From Branchiostoma floridae (Eukaryota > Chordata > Leptocardii > Amphioxiformes > Branchiostomatidae), in the NCBI RefSeq assembly GCF_000003815.2, contig NC_049989.1:1315705-1379704 (forward strand): 64,000 nucleotides of DNA, read 5' to 3'. The notes beneath the pieces were generated by a model. It was not told the DNA's origin and ran no database searches. It worked only from the letters and a program-made list of their open reading frames with translations. This document shows, piece by piece, positions 1 to 10,459 of the stretch; positions within the stretch are counted from its first letter, which is position 1; every line of letters begins with the position of its first letter. The position numbers were made by a program, and so were the translations under genes.

Positions 1-5
1 GGAGG

Positions 6-229
6 TATTACTGTAAATGCATTTAAGTTCGCGGGGATTTAATTTCGCGGTAGCGGGAAAAGGGACTTTTGGCAGTGGATTTCAGTTCGTGGTACCACCA
101 TAGACTGCAGTCTAATAGTAATACCATAATAGAAAAATGTTTGCCGTGGTTTTAAGTTCGCTGTGAAGTGGTCATCGTGAAAACCGCGAACATTAATCCA
201 CCGCAAACATTTTTGCAATACAGTAATTG
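6..229. repeat. MITE-like element with imperfect inverted ends
   Basis: The left end reads TACTGTAAATGCATTT and the right end, read on the other strand, starts TACTGTATTGCAAAAATG. Several TTCGCGG / CCGCGAA blocks inside are also in inverted order. There is no coding content, so it fits a short non-autonomous DNA element. The ends are imperfect and no target duplication is clear. The next 30 bases (226-256) recur at 23980-24010. Confidence 0.6.
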
Positions 230-297
230 AAAGTTCATCTGTGCTGGTAGAAGTCATTCTTGAACTAATTAAACTGTAATTTCCAAAGCAAAAATAA

Positions 298-1164
298 ATG
301 GACTCACCCAAATTTTCGACTGAACAGCACCAGTCTTTGTCAAGGAATGAACAATCCACTGCTGAAGTGACGTCACGCTATGCACATAGAACATGTGACT
401 CAGTAAGCAGTGGATCATACGCTGCAGGAAGTCTATGGTTCCCACCATCTGTGCAGGGATGGTTGGAAAGCTCTGATATAGATGGCTTCTTTAATCCCTC
501 TGGCATGGATGCCTGTTTGTCGACCTTGCAGCAGCATTTTTTGACGACGCCTCAGGGGAGTCGTCAAGTGGTACACAGGAATGCTGCTATGCTGGGTATG
601 GGTGACTCTTCTTCATTTTAACAATACAGGCCTTTCGTTACCAGTTTCCGCCGGGACCTGTTCAGCTCCAGCCCCGGGGCAGGCGGCTCTGTCGCAGCTA
701 GCAGTCCCAGCCTTGGTTCAAGCGATGGCAGCCCAGGTTCAGCAAGCAGCTCCAGCACCAGGCCAGGTAGCAGGAGCAGCCCCGGCTCAACAAGCTGTAG
801 CAGTACCGGCACTGCAAGCGGCGGTCGGCCCGCACCAAGCCGGGGCAGCACCGGCTCAACATGCGGCTGGTATTTGTGTTGCGCCAGCTTACCTTTTGGG
901 TTTAAAAGTAGCTGTTTTATCTATCAGACAATAGGTTTAGTGGCCATGAGTAAGATCAGGTCATTAGGAGTGCCCGCTTCGTTATATGTTGATGATCGAC
1001 ACGCGGGTCTGTTTCAGCTAAAGGATTCAGTAGAAGAACCAGTTGCGATCGCGGGGCCAAGCAGATCAGCAAAAGAACCAGTCGAACTCACGGTACCAGG
1101 TAAGCAAATGAAGAAACCAGTCGGACTCCTGGTACCAAGCAGAAAGAGGAAGAGAAGCCGATGA
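298..1164 (+). pseudogene. Retroelement leader and RT palm fragment (frame 1)
   Basis: Apart from one TAA at 619-621, frame 1 is open from 298 to 1164. The first 108 codons are not recognised. From 622 a Ser/Pro/Gly-rich stretch (many SS, GS and SR pairs) runs straight into RT residues LPFGFKSSCFIYQ and then YVDDRH at about 985-1005. The usual N-terminal half of an RT is missing between the Ser-rich segment and LPFGF, which suggests an internal deletion. After YVDDRH come three 13-residue repeats and a stop. Confidence 0.6.
1033..1149 (+). repeat. Three 39-bp in-frame repeats inside the RT
   Basis: Three consecutive 39-bp units (1033-1071, 1072-1110, 1111-1149) encode 13-residue repeats starting EEPVAI, KEPVEL and KKPVGL. 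They lie between the YVDD box and the QNFELAQSAAF block, where RTs of this kind normally read straight through. Confidence 0.75.
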
Positions 1165-1991
1165 GAGTGGTCAAAATTTTGAGTTAGCTCAATCAGCAGC
1201 TTTTATCCTTTGCAAAGTCCTAGTGGATTTAGGCTATTTCATCGGGTTGGCCAAATCGACCTTGGTGCCCACGCAGAGGCCTATTTTCCTAGGCATGATC
1301 ATTAATTCAGTCGTACTAGCTTTCAGGCTGCTGGAAGACAAGAAAGAGAAGTTCGCCACCTTGAAAGAGGAGACGTTGCAAGCCTCAACCATCCCGATCA
1401 AGACGGCACAGAAGCTGGCAGGGAAGATGGTGTCGTTTTCCTTGGCTATACCGGCGGCAAAGTTGTATGCTCGAGAAATCTTCAACGCCATTAGGATAGC
1501 TGACAAGCAGAGGGGCAATGTGCAGATGACCGAGGAGCTGAGAGCACAGATACGGCACTGGAGGTTCATAGATTCGTGGGAGGATTTCCTATCTTGGTTA
1601 CCAGTGAAAAAAGAAGTCATCACCCTCGCGTCTGATGCTTCAGGCTTTAGATGGGTAGGAGTAGTAGATACAGAACAATGAAGGGTCCAAGTGGGGGGAC
1701 TACTGGTCATCGCAAATGGCTGATGACCATATCTCTATAAAAGAGATCAATGCGCTGAAGGAAACCTTGGAAGCTAGTGCTGATGTGGTCCGGGGGAAAA
1801 GGATAGAGGCCAAAGTGGACAACACAACCCTTATTGCAGCATGGTACAATCAAGGGGTGAAAAGCATTGAAGTGTCAAGAGCGATGACTAAGCTGTGGGA
1901 AACAGTAGCCCGCCTGAATGTGGACTTGAATTTGACGTATATACCATCGGCAGATAATCCGGGCGCTGTAGAGAAGCGTATGGATAGATAG
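1163..1991 (+). pseudogene. RT thumb/connection and RNase H of the DIRS-like element, one frameshift
   Basis: Frame 2 from 1163 gives QNFELAQSAAF, LGYFIGLAKSTLVPTQR, FLGMII, an LAGKMVSFSLAIPAAKLY segment, HWRFIDSW and the first RNase H strand ASDASGFRWVGVV, and stops at 1681. The continuation WGDYWSSQMADDHISIKEINAL, with KVDNTTLIAAW and YIPSADNPGAVEKRM, is in frame 3 from about 1683 to 1991. A one-base indel near 1680 therefore separates the two halves. The acidic residues expected of RNase H (ASDAS, the KE of SIKEINAL, VDNTT) are still visible. Confidence 0.75.
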
Positions 1992-3408
1992 ATAGCAGAG
2001 CACAGGTACTCCGGCCGCCGAAGGAGTCTAAAGCGACCCACCCGCCCCAGCCCGGACATTTTTCTTCGGGTGGGTGTGAGCGCCCGCCTTAGCAGACATA
2101 CGTCTTTAGGCTCCAGACGGCAAGTTCTGCATCATCTATTCCGGAGGACCTATGGCTACGCAGGCCAATTAGGAAACTTCTCTTGCTTTGTCTTGCCTTG
2201 TATACCAGAACTCAGAAATTTACTATTTTTAAGCTTAACAGAAGGCATTTCAAAATTCTGATCATAGCTTAAGTTTACTAAAGAAACGTCTGCTACAAAT
2301 TCAAGACGTGTGTTATTTTTGTACTCTTACTTTAGAAATACCCGCATATGTAAACTGGGCAACTTTGCTTGCATAGGCTTTAATACTTGACTGATATTCC
2401 TGGGTTGTGAAACATCCAGAAGTACCAACAATCCTGCCATGCATAAGCCGAAGGATGATACAGAACGGTTAGTTTCCCTTTTATACTTACGTGAATTCAC
2501 AATTGCAGCATATTGATTTTGTCTAAGTACATGTCTCATCTGCTTTGTAAAAGAAATGTGGTGTTTGCATTGTGCCTCAAAGATATTGACAGGATATAGA
2601 ATACCTGGAAATTCAATGTTGACAAACATTTATTACATTACAGGGGTGGAGTGGGGGGTCTGTCAAAAAAAGGCCCTGTTCGAAGTCCACGGTACACTTA
2701 GGGAAGTGCGACAGCAAGCAAAAATCGGAGCCTCAGGATCAGTTCTGGAAAAAAAAAATCCCGTTTCTGCACACTGCCTAGCCGGAAAAAGAGGATCGGT
2801 ATCAATTTGCTACTAGTTTTTGGCAATAGACATTTCTGAGAGGATGCAGGCATAACGTAAGGCTCACTAACGACCCACTCTGAGAGGTATATGGTATCAT
2901 AATGCCTGGTGCTCTGCTATAACCACCGAATAAAACAACCGGGTGAGGGAGCGTCAGCGTCCGAACTGCGTTGGTTTCAAGATATGGTACAGCATAGAAA
3001 TAGAAATATGGAGTACCATTTATCTTTACTTTTGCGGATAATGCCACTGTTGAGACTCGTGGTTCAGGCATGATAATAGCACACTGTCATGCTGGAACTT
3101 CGACAAAAAGGTCAGAAGCCGGGAGACTCAGTATCTTCTACATGCGGCCAATGAGAAATAAGAGGTGAGGAAGTTCGTCTGGGCACAACACACTGAACAG
3201 GCTGAATGGTTGAAGTCCAGGCCCTACATATTTTGTATGTAAGTTATGCACCTTTGAGTTTAGGGTGGAGACGAGTCGTGAGCAGCCACTGCACTCGGCG
3301 AAACCGAAGATGCAGCTGCCACTTAACCTTCACCTTGGGCAAATGTCTCTAAGAGCAATAAGTTCATTATGAGTTGCAAGATCGGTCCAGACCCAGCAGC
3401 CTTGGACT
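1992..3408. other. No gene seen
   Basis: The sequence is AT-biased with short chance ORFs and no recognisable domain. A segment at about 2885-2940 (ending CTATAACCACCGAAT) matches one at 18012-18055, so it is a dispersed repeat of unknown type. Confidence 0.5.
2885..2945. repeat. Dispersed repeat, second copy at 18012-18062
   Basis: Both sites share CATAA, a CCTGGT core, GCTATAACCACCGAAT and an A-rich stretch leading into a G-rich run. Only these two copies are in the window; the ends are not defined. Confidence 0.55.
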
Positions 3409-4205
3409 ATGGACCAGCGCTACAGTGATCCGATGAAGGTGCAAGAGGCCTGTTTGAGACTGATACATAGGTCCAGAGCCCTAACAGACAGAGAGACAAA
3501 TGCAGCTTTAATGTCGCGTATCAGATAGAAGGCTGTGAAACGTGATTGCGTGGAACATGCCATGGCTATGCTGAAGGCTCCCGTTTCCTTGCCGAAGTCG
3601 AGGAATGAGTCTGATCAAGGTAAGTATCAATGTGAGTCTTCTGCCACCGGTTCAGTTGAGGAATTTGCTGAGCAGTGTGATGACCTGAAAAGACACCGTG
3701 CTTCATTTCAGATCACCTCAAGCCCACGCGAGAATCCTTCCCTTGACCTTAACATAAAGGCCATTGCTGACAAAATCCTGGAGCACGATGCGGACAAGGC
3801 CACTCGCCACACCTCAAGAATGTTGGCTTCATTGAGGAGAATGCCTTCTGTCTGGAACAGTACTTTTCCCGGCTGGTAGATCTTTTGGCCGTCCCTAATG
3901 AAGCTGAGCGAGGTAATTTAAGACGTCATGTGTTGGGCAAAAACTTCCCTAACAATTGCAGGTGTAACAGGCCTTTCAACAAGCAAGACACAGGTGAAGC
4001 ACAGCTGAATGATCATGAGAGAACCGTAATACCTACTTCAACCTGTCCTGCCGAGAGTGGAATCCTGACATTGTGGATACTCTCCAATGACATTCCATAC
4101 TTCACCGGGAGGCTCTATAAGGAATATGGAGTTGTCTCCGTGCAGGGAAATGAGGCAAAGAATGCCAAAACAGTATATCAAGCTCACAAACCGCTCCAAA
4201 GCTGA
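3409..4205 (+). pseudogene. Decayed coding region of unknown function
   Basis: From ATG 3409, frame 1 encodes a charged, helix-rich protein (KVQEACLRLIHRSRALTD, then KRDCVEHAMAMLKAP) with one in-frame TAG at 3526-3528, and stays open to about 3825. There the sense moves to frame 3 (NVGFIEENAFCLEQYF, LLAVPNEAERGNLRRHVLG) and ends at 4205. A GTAAGT at 3619 could be a donor. I do not recognise the family. Its position among retroelement scraps suggests a dead element or retroposed gene, but that is inference. Confidence 0.35.
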
Positions 4206-4860
4206 AGGTCTTTCGCATGGGGTACATCAACGACGTCTTTGAGGAGTGATGTGGAAAGCCTTGCGGAGGATGAGGATATCTAGACATTATTGCCGGTGCC
4301 TAGAAAGGAGAGGTGTCCCAGAAGATGTTGGAGATAATGCTGCCCGCTGTGTGCGAGGTTATTGGCCCTTTTGAGCACACCTTCAATTTGTACAAACACA
4401 AAGAAGCTCACGTAGCAATAAGGAAGCAACCGGTGCAACAAACCATGAACAGGCAGGAATATATTGTAGGGACGCGAAAGGGTGGGAAAAGTACCGTTGG
4501 AAATATACAAAGTTCGCTTGGAAAAAGCACTTCGGCCATAGCTCTTTAGCATAAACATAGCTCTTTCGTCAAGGTGGATATTGTTGAATTTGACTGATCA
4601 TCACATTAAACGAATCATTTGTCACTCTTTTTGTATCAAAAAGTAAATCTACCTTATTAAACTGTATGGCAATATTCAAAGCATGTGAGTGCAGATTGTG
4701 GTGTGAGAAGGTCTTCTGTACAAACCTAGTCAGATTACAGCAAATGAAAATTTCTTTATAACAACAAAGCCGTTGACAGCTAAAGGTTTTAGGACTGGAA
4801 AGTGTTCTTAGGTAGGATGGTAAGGGTTTTCGTTTTGTTTTGGAACAAAATAAAATAATA
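4206..4860. other. No gene seen
   Basis: There are only short ORFs. The stretch 4206-4400 may be a further decayed tail of the preceding coding region (for example FRMGYINDVFEE near 4210), but it cannot be joined. Confidence 0.35.
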
Positions 4861-4878
4861 TTAATCAGAGGTATGGAT

Positions 4879-5085
4879 AGGGGTGTTATTTTGGAATCTA
4901 GAAAGGGCAGTTCGAGGCAAAGAACCAGTTTGTTCAATGCAGATTATAAAATCATTTCCAAAGCACTTACAAATAGGCTAAGAAAACGGTATGAAGCATG
5001 TAATAAGACCTGACTTAAGCCAATTATCGACAATCTTCTTGACTTCTGATGTGACAATCGGTATGGTTTGCCTACAGGAACTGTC
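4879..5085 (+). pseudogene. Reverse transcriptase fragment, Tx1/L1-like LINE
   Basis: The frame through 4936-4990 reads LFNADYKIISKALTNRLRKR, which fits the conserved N-terminal RT block of L1/Tx1-type LINEs (NADYKI, then the NRL helix). About 12 bases later another frame continues KHVIRPDLSQ, matching the residues that normally follow. One frameshift near 4990 separates them. The rest of that open frame, to 5338, has no RT motifs. Confidence 0.55.
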
Positions 5086-5696
5086 ATATGGTATAGAAGA
5101 TGATATAAATGTTGATGCAGACGTTCAAGTGGAGACGCGTGTAAATGTATCATTACCACTTCCTGAATTGTTGAAAGTCCCTGGATCTTCTCTACCAAAA
5201 TTCAAAGCACAAAAATTCTACGCTCTGGTTGATGCCACAAAGGGTCAATCCGCAAATTCTTTATCGCTTCAACAACGAGTTGGAAATATAACAACCAGTG
5301 TGGCTAGATCTGCCATCATATTGGGTCAAAAAGATTGACGTTTGAAGAGACAGGACGTTATGTTATGAAAGATAAGGCCTTACATGAGGCCAGTCCAGAT
5401 GCATATTGTTTGGTACAGTGTATGTCATCATCCTTCCATTTTCGCATATTTGACTTCTGCAGCATCGATGCGACGTTAATGGTAGAGTCGTCTTCGGGGT
5501 ATATTGTATTACGCGCTGTCTTTGAATACGCCGCTTTATTACAAATATGTTGCGATGAGGAATTTTGTTTTAATAATACGTTTCCCTTCATTTCTGCAGC
5601 AAGTGAAACCTTTTTGTGCCTAAATAAAATACAAACCTAACACTTAATGGGAAAGTGATTCTTGCTAAATAATTAACGCTATCACAGTTTACATAC

Positions 5697-5909
5697 TATC
5701 TTATTAACAAAGTGCCAACGGCAAGACGAGTTCCAACGGGAAAAAGAGCTGCTTGAAGGACATGTGCGCCAGGAGAGAGAGAGAGATTCAGATGTTGACG
5801 CCAGAGCACCATTGAAGGTAGCCATGGATCTGGCACGTGTGATACAAGCAAATGACAAGCACTATCAAAGGTTAGTGTTAGCAGTAAAAATGACTTATTA
5901 TACAGAATG
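5697..5909 (+). CDS. Exon-like open frame, charged coiled-coil, unknown
   Basis: An open frame without a start codon reads QRQDEFQREKELLEG, then MDLARVIQANDKHYQR, ending at TGA 5907-5909. It is rich in Glu, Arg and Gln, as in a coiled coil. AACAAAG before it could be a weak acceptor and AG/GTTAGT at 5871 a donor, which would make it an internal exon. No family is recognised. Confidence 0.25.
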
Positions 5910-5944
5910 AAAATGCTTTTTCTTCACTTCAAGGATCAGGCCAA

Positions 5945-6175
5945 TCAGGACTCTATTTAAAGAGGAAGTGTTGATCCCGATGGCTTGTGCCCATTTCGGG
6001 TACAGGTGTTCTGGAGAAGAGTTGGTTTGGGTCAGTTTGGTCACGCATTTAAAAAAAATTACATGGTTGTAAGTCCACGTCCTTTGCTTCCCCAGTAGAT
6101 GACTGATCTTCGCACTTCTGATTTGATCTGTATACATTTTAAGCCTGTTGACCGTGGACAGAGTCATGGAGGTGA
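5945..6175 (+). repeat. LINE inter-ORF spacer fragment (copy 1)
   Basis: This resembles 13612-13800 and 16660-16850: shared words include GGTCACGCATT, ACATGGTTGTAAGTCC and TTTGATCTGT, in the same order. At the other two places it lies between LINE ORF1 and the ORF2 endonuclease, so this is an isolated piece of the same family. Confidence 0.6.
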
Positions 6176-6238
6176 AGGGACAATCAGCCCCCCATGACAG
6201 AAATGGCTATTAGGTTGGCCAGGGTGGTCTTCTCTGAA

Positions 6239-6600
6239 GAAACCCTGGTCGTGAGCAACTGCTCTGGTAAGTCAGCAAAACCCAAAGATGGTCAGGAACG
6301 AGAGCCGAAGAAGGCCCTCTTGAAACCCCGCCCTGCTGACTGTCATTAGGCACCGCGTCTTCACCCACTACCCTACAGCGGAGACTCAGAAGAAGAGGCT
6401 GTTACGACAAGGTGAAACCGTGGCCGTAAGCACCTGCTTTGGTAAGTCACCAAAACCCAAAGATGGTCAGGAACCAGAGCCGAAGAAGACGCTCAACCCT
6501 TTTTCACCCACTTCCCTACAGCGGAGACGCAGAAGAAGATGCTGTGGTGAAATCGCTATGGACAGTTGTGGTGCAAGATGCAAGAGCAAATAGAAAAAAG
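6239..6600 (+). repeat. Imperfect tandem duplication with coding-like units
   Basis: Unit 1 (6239-6413) and unit 2 (6414 to about 6590) share GGTAAGTC, AAAACCCAAAGATGGTCAGG, GAGCCGAAGAAG and then CACCCACT, CCCTACAGCGGAGAC, AGAAGAAGA. Unit 2 lacks about 32 bases in the middle. In one frame both units read KPKDGQE and then KK. Each unit has a GGTAAGT that could act as a donor. Function unknown. Confidence 0.6.
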
Positions 6601-6795
6601 AAAAACATGTGACCGTCACTGTGTAACAAACAACAGTAAGTAAACTCAATGTCCAAAAACTTCTAAGCATAGTTCATAGCTTTACATATCATGGTTAGTG
6701 GCAGCATTAGCGCAATGAATAGATAGATAAATATCAATAACCTGCTATGTAACCATATTTCCTGATGTTGATTTGGACTCTCAATTGAATTTCAG

Positions 6796-6924
6796 ACACA
6801 ACTGAGGAAGAGCCCGCTTGAGAAGTCTACCTTACAGACCACGTGCAAACGGCCGAAGCAGACGAAATTAGCGTCCACCTGGAGCATATTACAAAATGGC
6901 GGGAAGTACCGTTGGGACTGCACG
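6796..6924 (+). CDS. Candidate internal exon, unknown protein
   Basis: It is bounded by TTGAATTTCAG on the left and ACG/GTAAGT on the right, and is exactly 43 codons in phase 0-0 with no stop (from TQLRKSPLEK to YRWDCT). It is basic and not recognised. It may belong with the tandem units at 6239-6600, but no joined model can be tested here. Confidence 0.35.
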
Positions 6925-7484
6925 GTAAGTCATCTCTGCTCATTCTAGTGGTATCGTATTTCTAAAATAATCGATTTCTTGTACACTCCATGACAATGTG
7001 TCACAGTTCCTTGTCAAGGGCTTCCCAAAATGTTGATTTTCCACCACACAGACGCTAATGTTCACAACAGCATAATAGTGATGGGCGATAAGTGTCTTGA
7101 ATTTTTTTTAAATTTTCTCCGAAATTGATTTCAAGTGGGAAGTCTTTTGTACTTTATAAAAATTTAGGCAGGGCGTGACGGCCATTTCGATTTGTTATGA
7201 CTTTATATGATTTGTTATGGCCCAAGGGTCAATCACTAAACTGAATGTTTCTTCAACCAATCAGCATTCGCAAAAGTTTCAATTTAAACTAATCAACGAA
7301 CAGAAAATCCATGTGCTCGGCATCCGAAAATCATTTTCACCGCGCACCTAGAGAAGTTCGGGCAGCAGTTTAATTTCTTGGATTGTAAAGACTACTAGTA
7401 TTTCTGTCTTTGTGTGGACTGATCTATTGTTGCGGTAAGTTTCATCTGTTTTGCTTTCTTTCTGAAGTCTGTCTCTTTTCTAAC

Positions 7485-8130
7485 ATGGCAGTAGGTATCA
7501 GCACAGCAAAAAGGGGCCTTATTTTGGGATACTCTTTTGTCAGAAGGTTAGAGCGATTAGTATACGATAGAAGATATACTGCATCTAGTCCCGACTTATT
7601 GTTGAAAGATTGCAAGGTTTCCTGGCAGTGGGTATCGGGAGGTCATGTTGATAGCATTGGCGCTTTGGTGCAAAACGGTCGGCTCCCAGACTCGGACTTA
7701 CTTTTTTTTTAGTTGGGTTGTAATAATATAGTGTATATGCCTTATTCACCAGATGTAATTGCCCTGCGAGTCATAACATGGATTCCCTTGTCAAAGCTTG
7801 TACGGGAGCACGTCTAATCATTCTGGGGGAACCTTTGGCGAGGGTCTTTGACCCTCCATATATACCATATAATGCAGGTGTTGTCAAATACTTGACTGAG
7901 CTAAAGCGAGAGGCGCGCGAAATAAAAGACCTCTACCTGTGGAGACATGCAAAATTGGCGGACAGACATTGTCATCAGTACTTCGCTCCAGACGGTTTAC
8001 ACCTATCAGATCATGGCTTATGTCTATACTACAGGAGTGTCGGGGGGGGGGGGGGGGCTACCACTGCTCATTTGCCCAAAGTTTCTCAGGTGGATGATCG
8101 AACGGGATTGATGTCTCACTTGTAGATAAT
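7485..8130 (+). pseudogene. Broken SGNH/GDSL-hydrolase-like ORF
   Basis: Frame 3 from the ATG at 7485 reads RGLILGYSFVRRLERLV, the first block of SGNH hydrolases (the nucleophile Ser sits in GYSF), then DSDLLFF, an in-frame TAG at 7710-7712, then LGCNNIVY, the expected Gly/Asn block. Near 7775 the frame shifts, and frame 2 continues ARLIILGEPLAR and ends with the Asp/His block DGLHLSDHGLCLYYRS. One nonsense and one frame change separate otherwise well-ordered SGNH motifs. Such esterase-like domains occur in ORF1 of CR1-like LINEs; whether this copy belonged to an element is inference. A G-run at 8042-8058 follows the last block. Confidence 0.65.
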
Positions 8131-8491
8131 ATGTTTTATGCCTACCTTGTATTATGCCAACCTTACTGGCCTATCGGCTCGATTTGTTCATGGGGGGGGG
8201 GCGCTATTGCTCCCTCTGCGGGTAGAACAAAATGTGATTGATTGTGGATTAGGATAGTTCAAGTTTGTTAAATTATTTCGAGAAACAAAATGAGTGGAAA
8301 TATGATATACTTGTTGTAAAAGTCTAAAATCACAATTTTGACACTGAATGCTTACAGGTAGGCGGACTTGGTCACCGGGCCAAAGATAATGTGTGAGCGG
8401 CAAAGAGTAGGCGAGGGAGACCAAGAAACCAGCCAGCCAGACCGGACCCGTTGGGAAGGGTGGCAAGCGTGCAAGAAAGGAAGTTGACTAA

Positions 8492-8680
8492 CCCACAAAC
8501 AACTACCCATCCAAGCCGCTGAAGGCCGAAGAGCTGGTAGCGGCAGCTTACAAGGAGGTTTTGTACGTGGGGGCGGTGAAGAAGGTGTTGGGGGGTAAGA
8601 GGGTCAAGGTGGCTTTCGTCGATTATGTAGGCTCGAGTCTCTACAAGCCGCCTGCGACAGACAAGGTAGAAACTTTGTAA
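8492..8680 (+). CDS. Short open frame after the SGNH remnant, unknown
   Basis: This stop-to-stop frame has no ATG at the start but has protein-like composition: KPLKAEELVAAAYKEVLYVG, then KRVKVAFVDYVG, ending TLTAA-type at 8678. Third positions are G/C rich, unlike its surroundings. It could be the tail of the neighbouring element. Not recognised. Confidence 0.3.
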   Translation, partial: PTNNYPSKPLKAEELVAAAYKEVLYVGAVKKVLGGKRVKVAFVDYVGSSLYKPPATDKVETL

Positions 8681-9489
8681 CAACTATTTGTTATAGCCGG
8701 GGGGTGCATGACAGGGGGACACTTGTTAAAGAGTACACTAAGTGCGTCAAGACTTATGGTCTGTAAGAAAACATGATGCAGTAGTTAGTACTTCGTCATT
8801 ATTTCTTACCTAATAAACGCTAGTCATATAGAGGTTTTTTTCTAGTCATTGTCCTTTTTGCACAATATTTTAATAAGTTACGAAAACAGCCGGTAACATA
8901 TGTGTCTGTAAAACATTTTGTTATAATTGTAACGTTAACCAGTTGTGTAAATTTGCTAAATAGACGTCTTCTGAATAAACATCTTCATTACATTTGCCAA
9001 GAAGATTATGTTTCGGTTATGTCATATTGTTTTCAAGGCCGGAAAACAGATATTTGATAATTCATACCATTCATTACAATCTTTCATTCATGATTACGGG
9101 ACTCCGTACGCAACGCTCTCAGCAAGGAGGTATTGTTTACCCTCAGCATGTACAACTTTAGCGGAGCATTAAAGATGTCATGCGCCAAGTCGTGTACTCG
9201 TAGTCCTGAGTTCGTGTAATTTCTTATAAAAAAAGGACAAGATTGTGAAGGATGCTGGACTCAAATGTACATGACTGCACGAGTATTTACAGGTCTTTTC
9301 CCCAGTATAAAGACACCTTGTCAGGAGTGGACATGGAAAATTCCATAATTGGATGAAGGAATAAAAACAGATTGCTTCGATTTTAATGGTCCGCAATGCA
9401 CGCCTTAACATAGTTTCATTCTATTATAAGTCTTTTTCTGTGTTATGTGTTGATGAAAGCTTGTACATTTCTATTCATATTGCTCTCCT
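8681..9489. other. No gene seen
   Basis: AT-rich, no domain, no exon with plausible splice sites noticed. Confidence 0.5.
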
Positions 9490-9870
9490 GCGTAGTTGCA
9501 TATCAAACGGGGGTAAACCGGAGCAAATATTTTGGACAATACAGTAGGGTGGGAGGGCTTATGGAATCCTGGGCCTCCAACTTTCTGTGGTGTAGCCATT
9601 TTATTTCCTCCTTTTTTTGGACTGGTGTATTCGGATATGAATAAGGATATAGATGGCAGGATTCTCTCCTGTAACATTTCTTGTGGAGAGGTGGCTTTTA
9701 AGCAATTTAATGTGTATGATCCAGTCTTCAATTTAGCTAGAAGACAATTTTGTTTGGCGAGAAATCCAGTACATCTCATTCACCATTCAATCTGGAAGAC
9801 TAATGGAGGATTCGGAATCCTAACATTTTTCATCTCACGTGGAGAAACAAAGCTGCACAGTGCAGTATAG
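9490..9870 (+). pseudogene. LINE ORF2 endonuclease fragment (Tx1/L1-like), copy a
   Basis: Frame 1 gives CGVAILFPPFFGLVYSDMNK, then IDGRILSCNISCGEVAFK and FNVYDPVFNLARRQF. This is the central part of an AP-type endonuclease: the GVAILF strand, the DGRILSC strand and NVYDPV, where NxYAP is usual. It aligns with DNA at 14060-14240. The N-terminal part of the domain (seen at 17010-17250) is scrambled or missing here. Confidence 0.6.
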
Positions 9871-10075
9871 ATTGGACAGATTTTATTTGCGCCAGAACTA
9901 GTTAATAACCAGCTTGTTTATTTCCCAGTGTTCTTCACGGACCATGGCGGTGTTCAGATTTCTTTGAAAGTAACCAAACATAGTCAGGGGGAAGATCTAT
10001 GGAGAAGCAATAATTCACTTTTTGACAAATAAAGCCTTTCACTTTTCAGGGGGATTTTGATCAACATCTTGACCT

Positions 10076-10318
10076 TTGCTAAATTATTTTTTCCGAGACA
10101 TGCGTCAGTCGACGCAGTGCACGACACACAGGAAACAACGATATATTTTCACGGTTCTTTTTAACCTGGGGGTTGAAGCAGTGAGAGAGGCCATTGAGCT
10201 CAACAAGCATTCCATCCTGTCTGCTGTCTCAGTGATGATGAATAAGAAGACGAACTGGCAGCTCTGTATGACTTACAGACCGGACTACCACGACGGTTTT
10301 GATAGTAAGTGGTGATTG
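10076..10318 (+). CDS. Exon-like open frame, unknown
   Basis: The open frame has a protein-like second half: LGVEAVREAIELNKHSIL, then NWQLCMTYRPDYHDGFD, ending at GATA/GTAAGT (donor at about 10305). It is not recognised and lies between LINE fragments. AAATAAAGGTCATTGATTGA at 10440 looks like the 3' end of some transcript or retroposon. Confidence 0.3.
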
Positions 10319-10459
10319 TAAAATTTTTAGTATAAATAGTTAATTTGTATTGATTTGTATTATTCATTTTTCCCGTGACCCTTCTTCTCAACTGGACCTC
10401 TGGGAAGAGCGCTTAAGGCCGACAGCGATATTCCAGTTTAAATAAAGGTCATTGATTGA

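Larger units (their letters stand above)
298..1991 (+). mobile_element. Degenerate DIRS-like (tyrosine-recombinase class) retroelement: reverse transcriptase and RNase H remnants
   Basis: Three pieces in one order make up a decayed retroelement polyprotein: a Ser-rich leader, a reverse transcriptase with a YVDD active-site box, and an RNase H with a DASGFRWVGV strand. The motif style (YVDDRH, then NFELAQSAAF, then LAGKMVSFSLAIPAAKLY, then HISIKEINAL) is that of the RT/RNase H block of DIRS-type elements. No recombinase domain is visible downstream, so the class call is inference from the RT/RNase H style. Breaks seen: an in-frame stop at 619-621, frame changes near 1160 and 1680, and an internal repeat insertion. 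It is not functional as read. Confidence 0.7.

Noticed and set aside
618-851. Leu/Pro-rich minus-strand frame
   Set aside because: It arises opposite the Ser-rich plus-strand segment, has no motif, and the plus strand continues into an RT.
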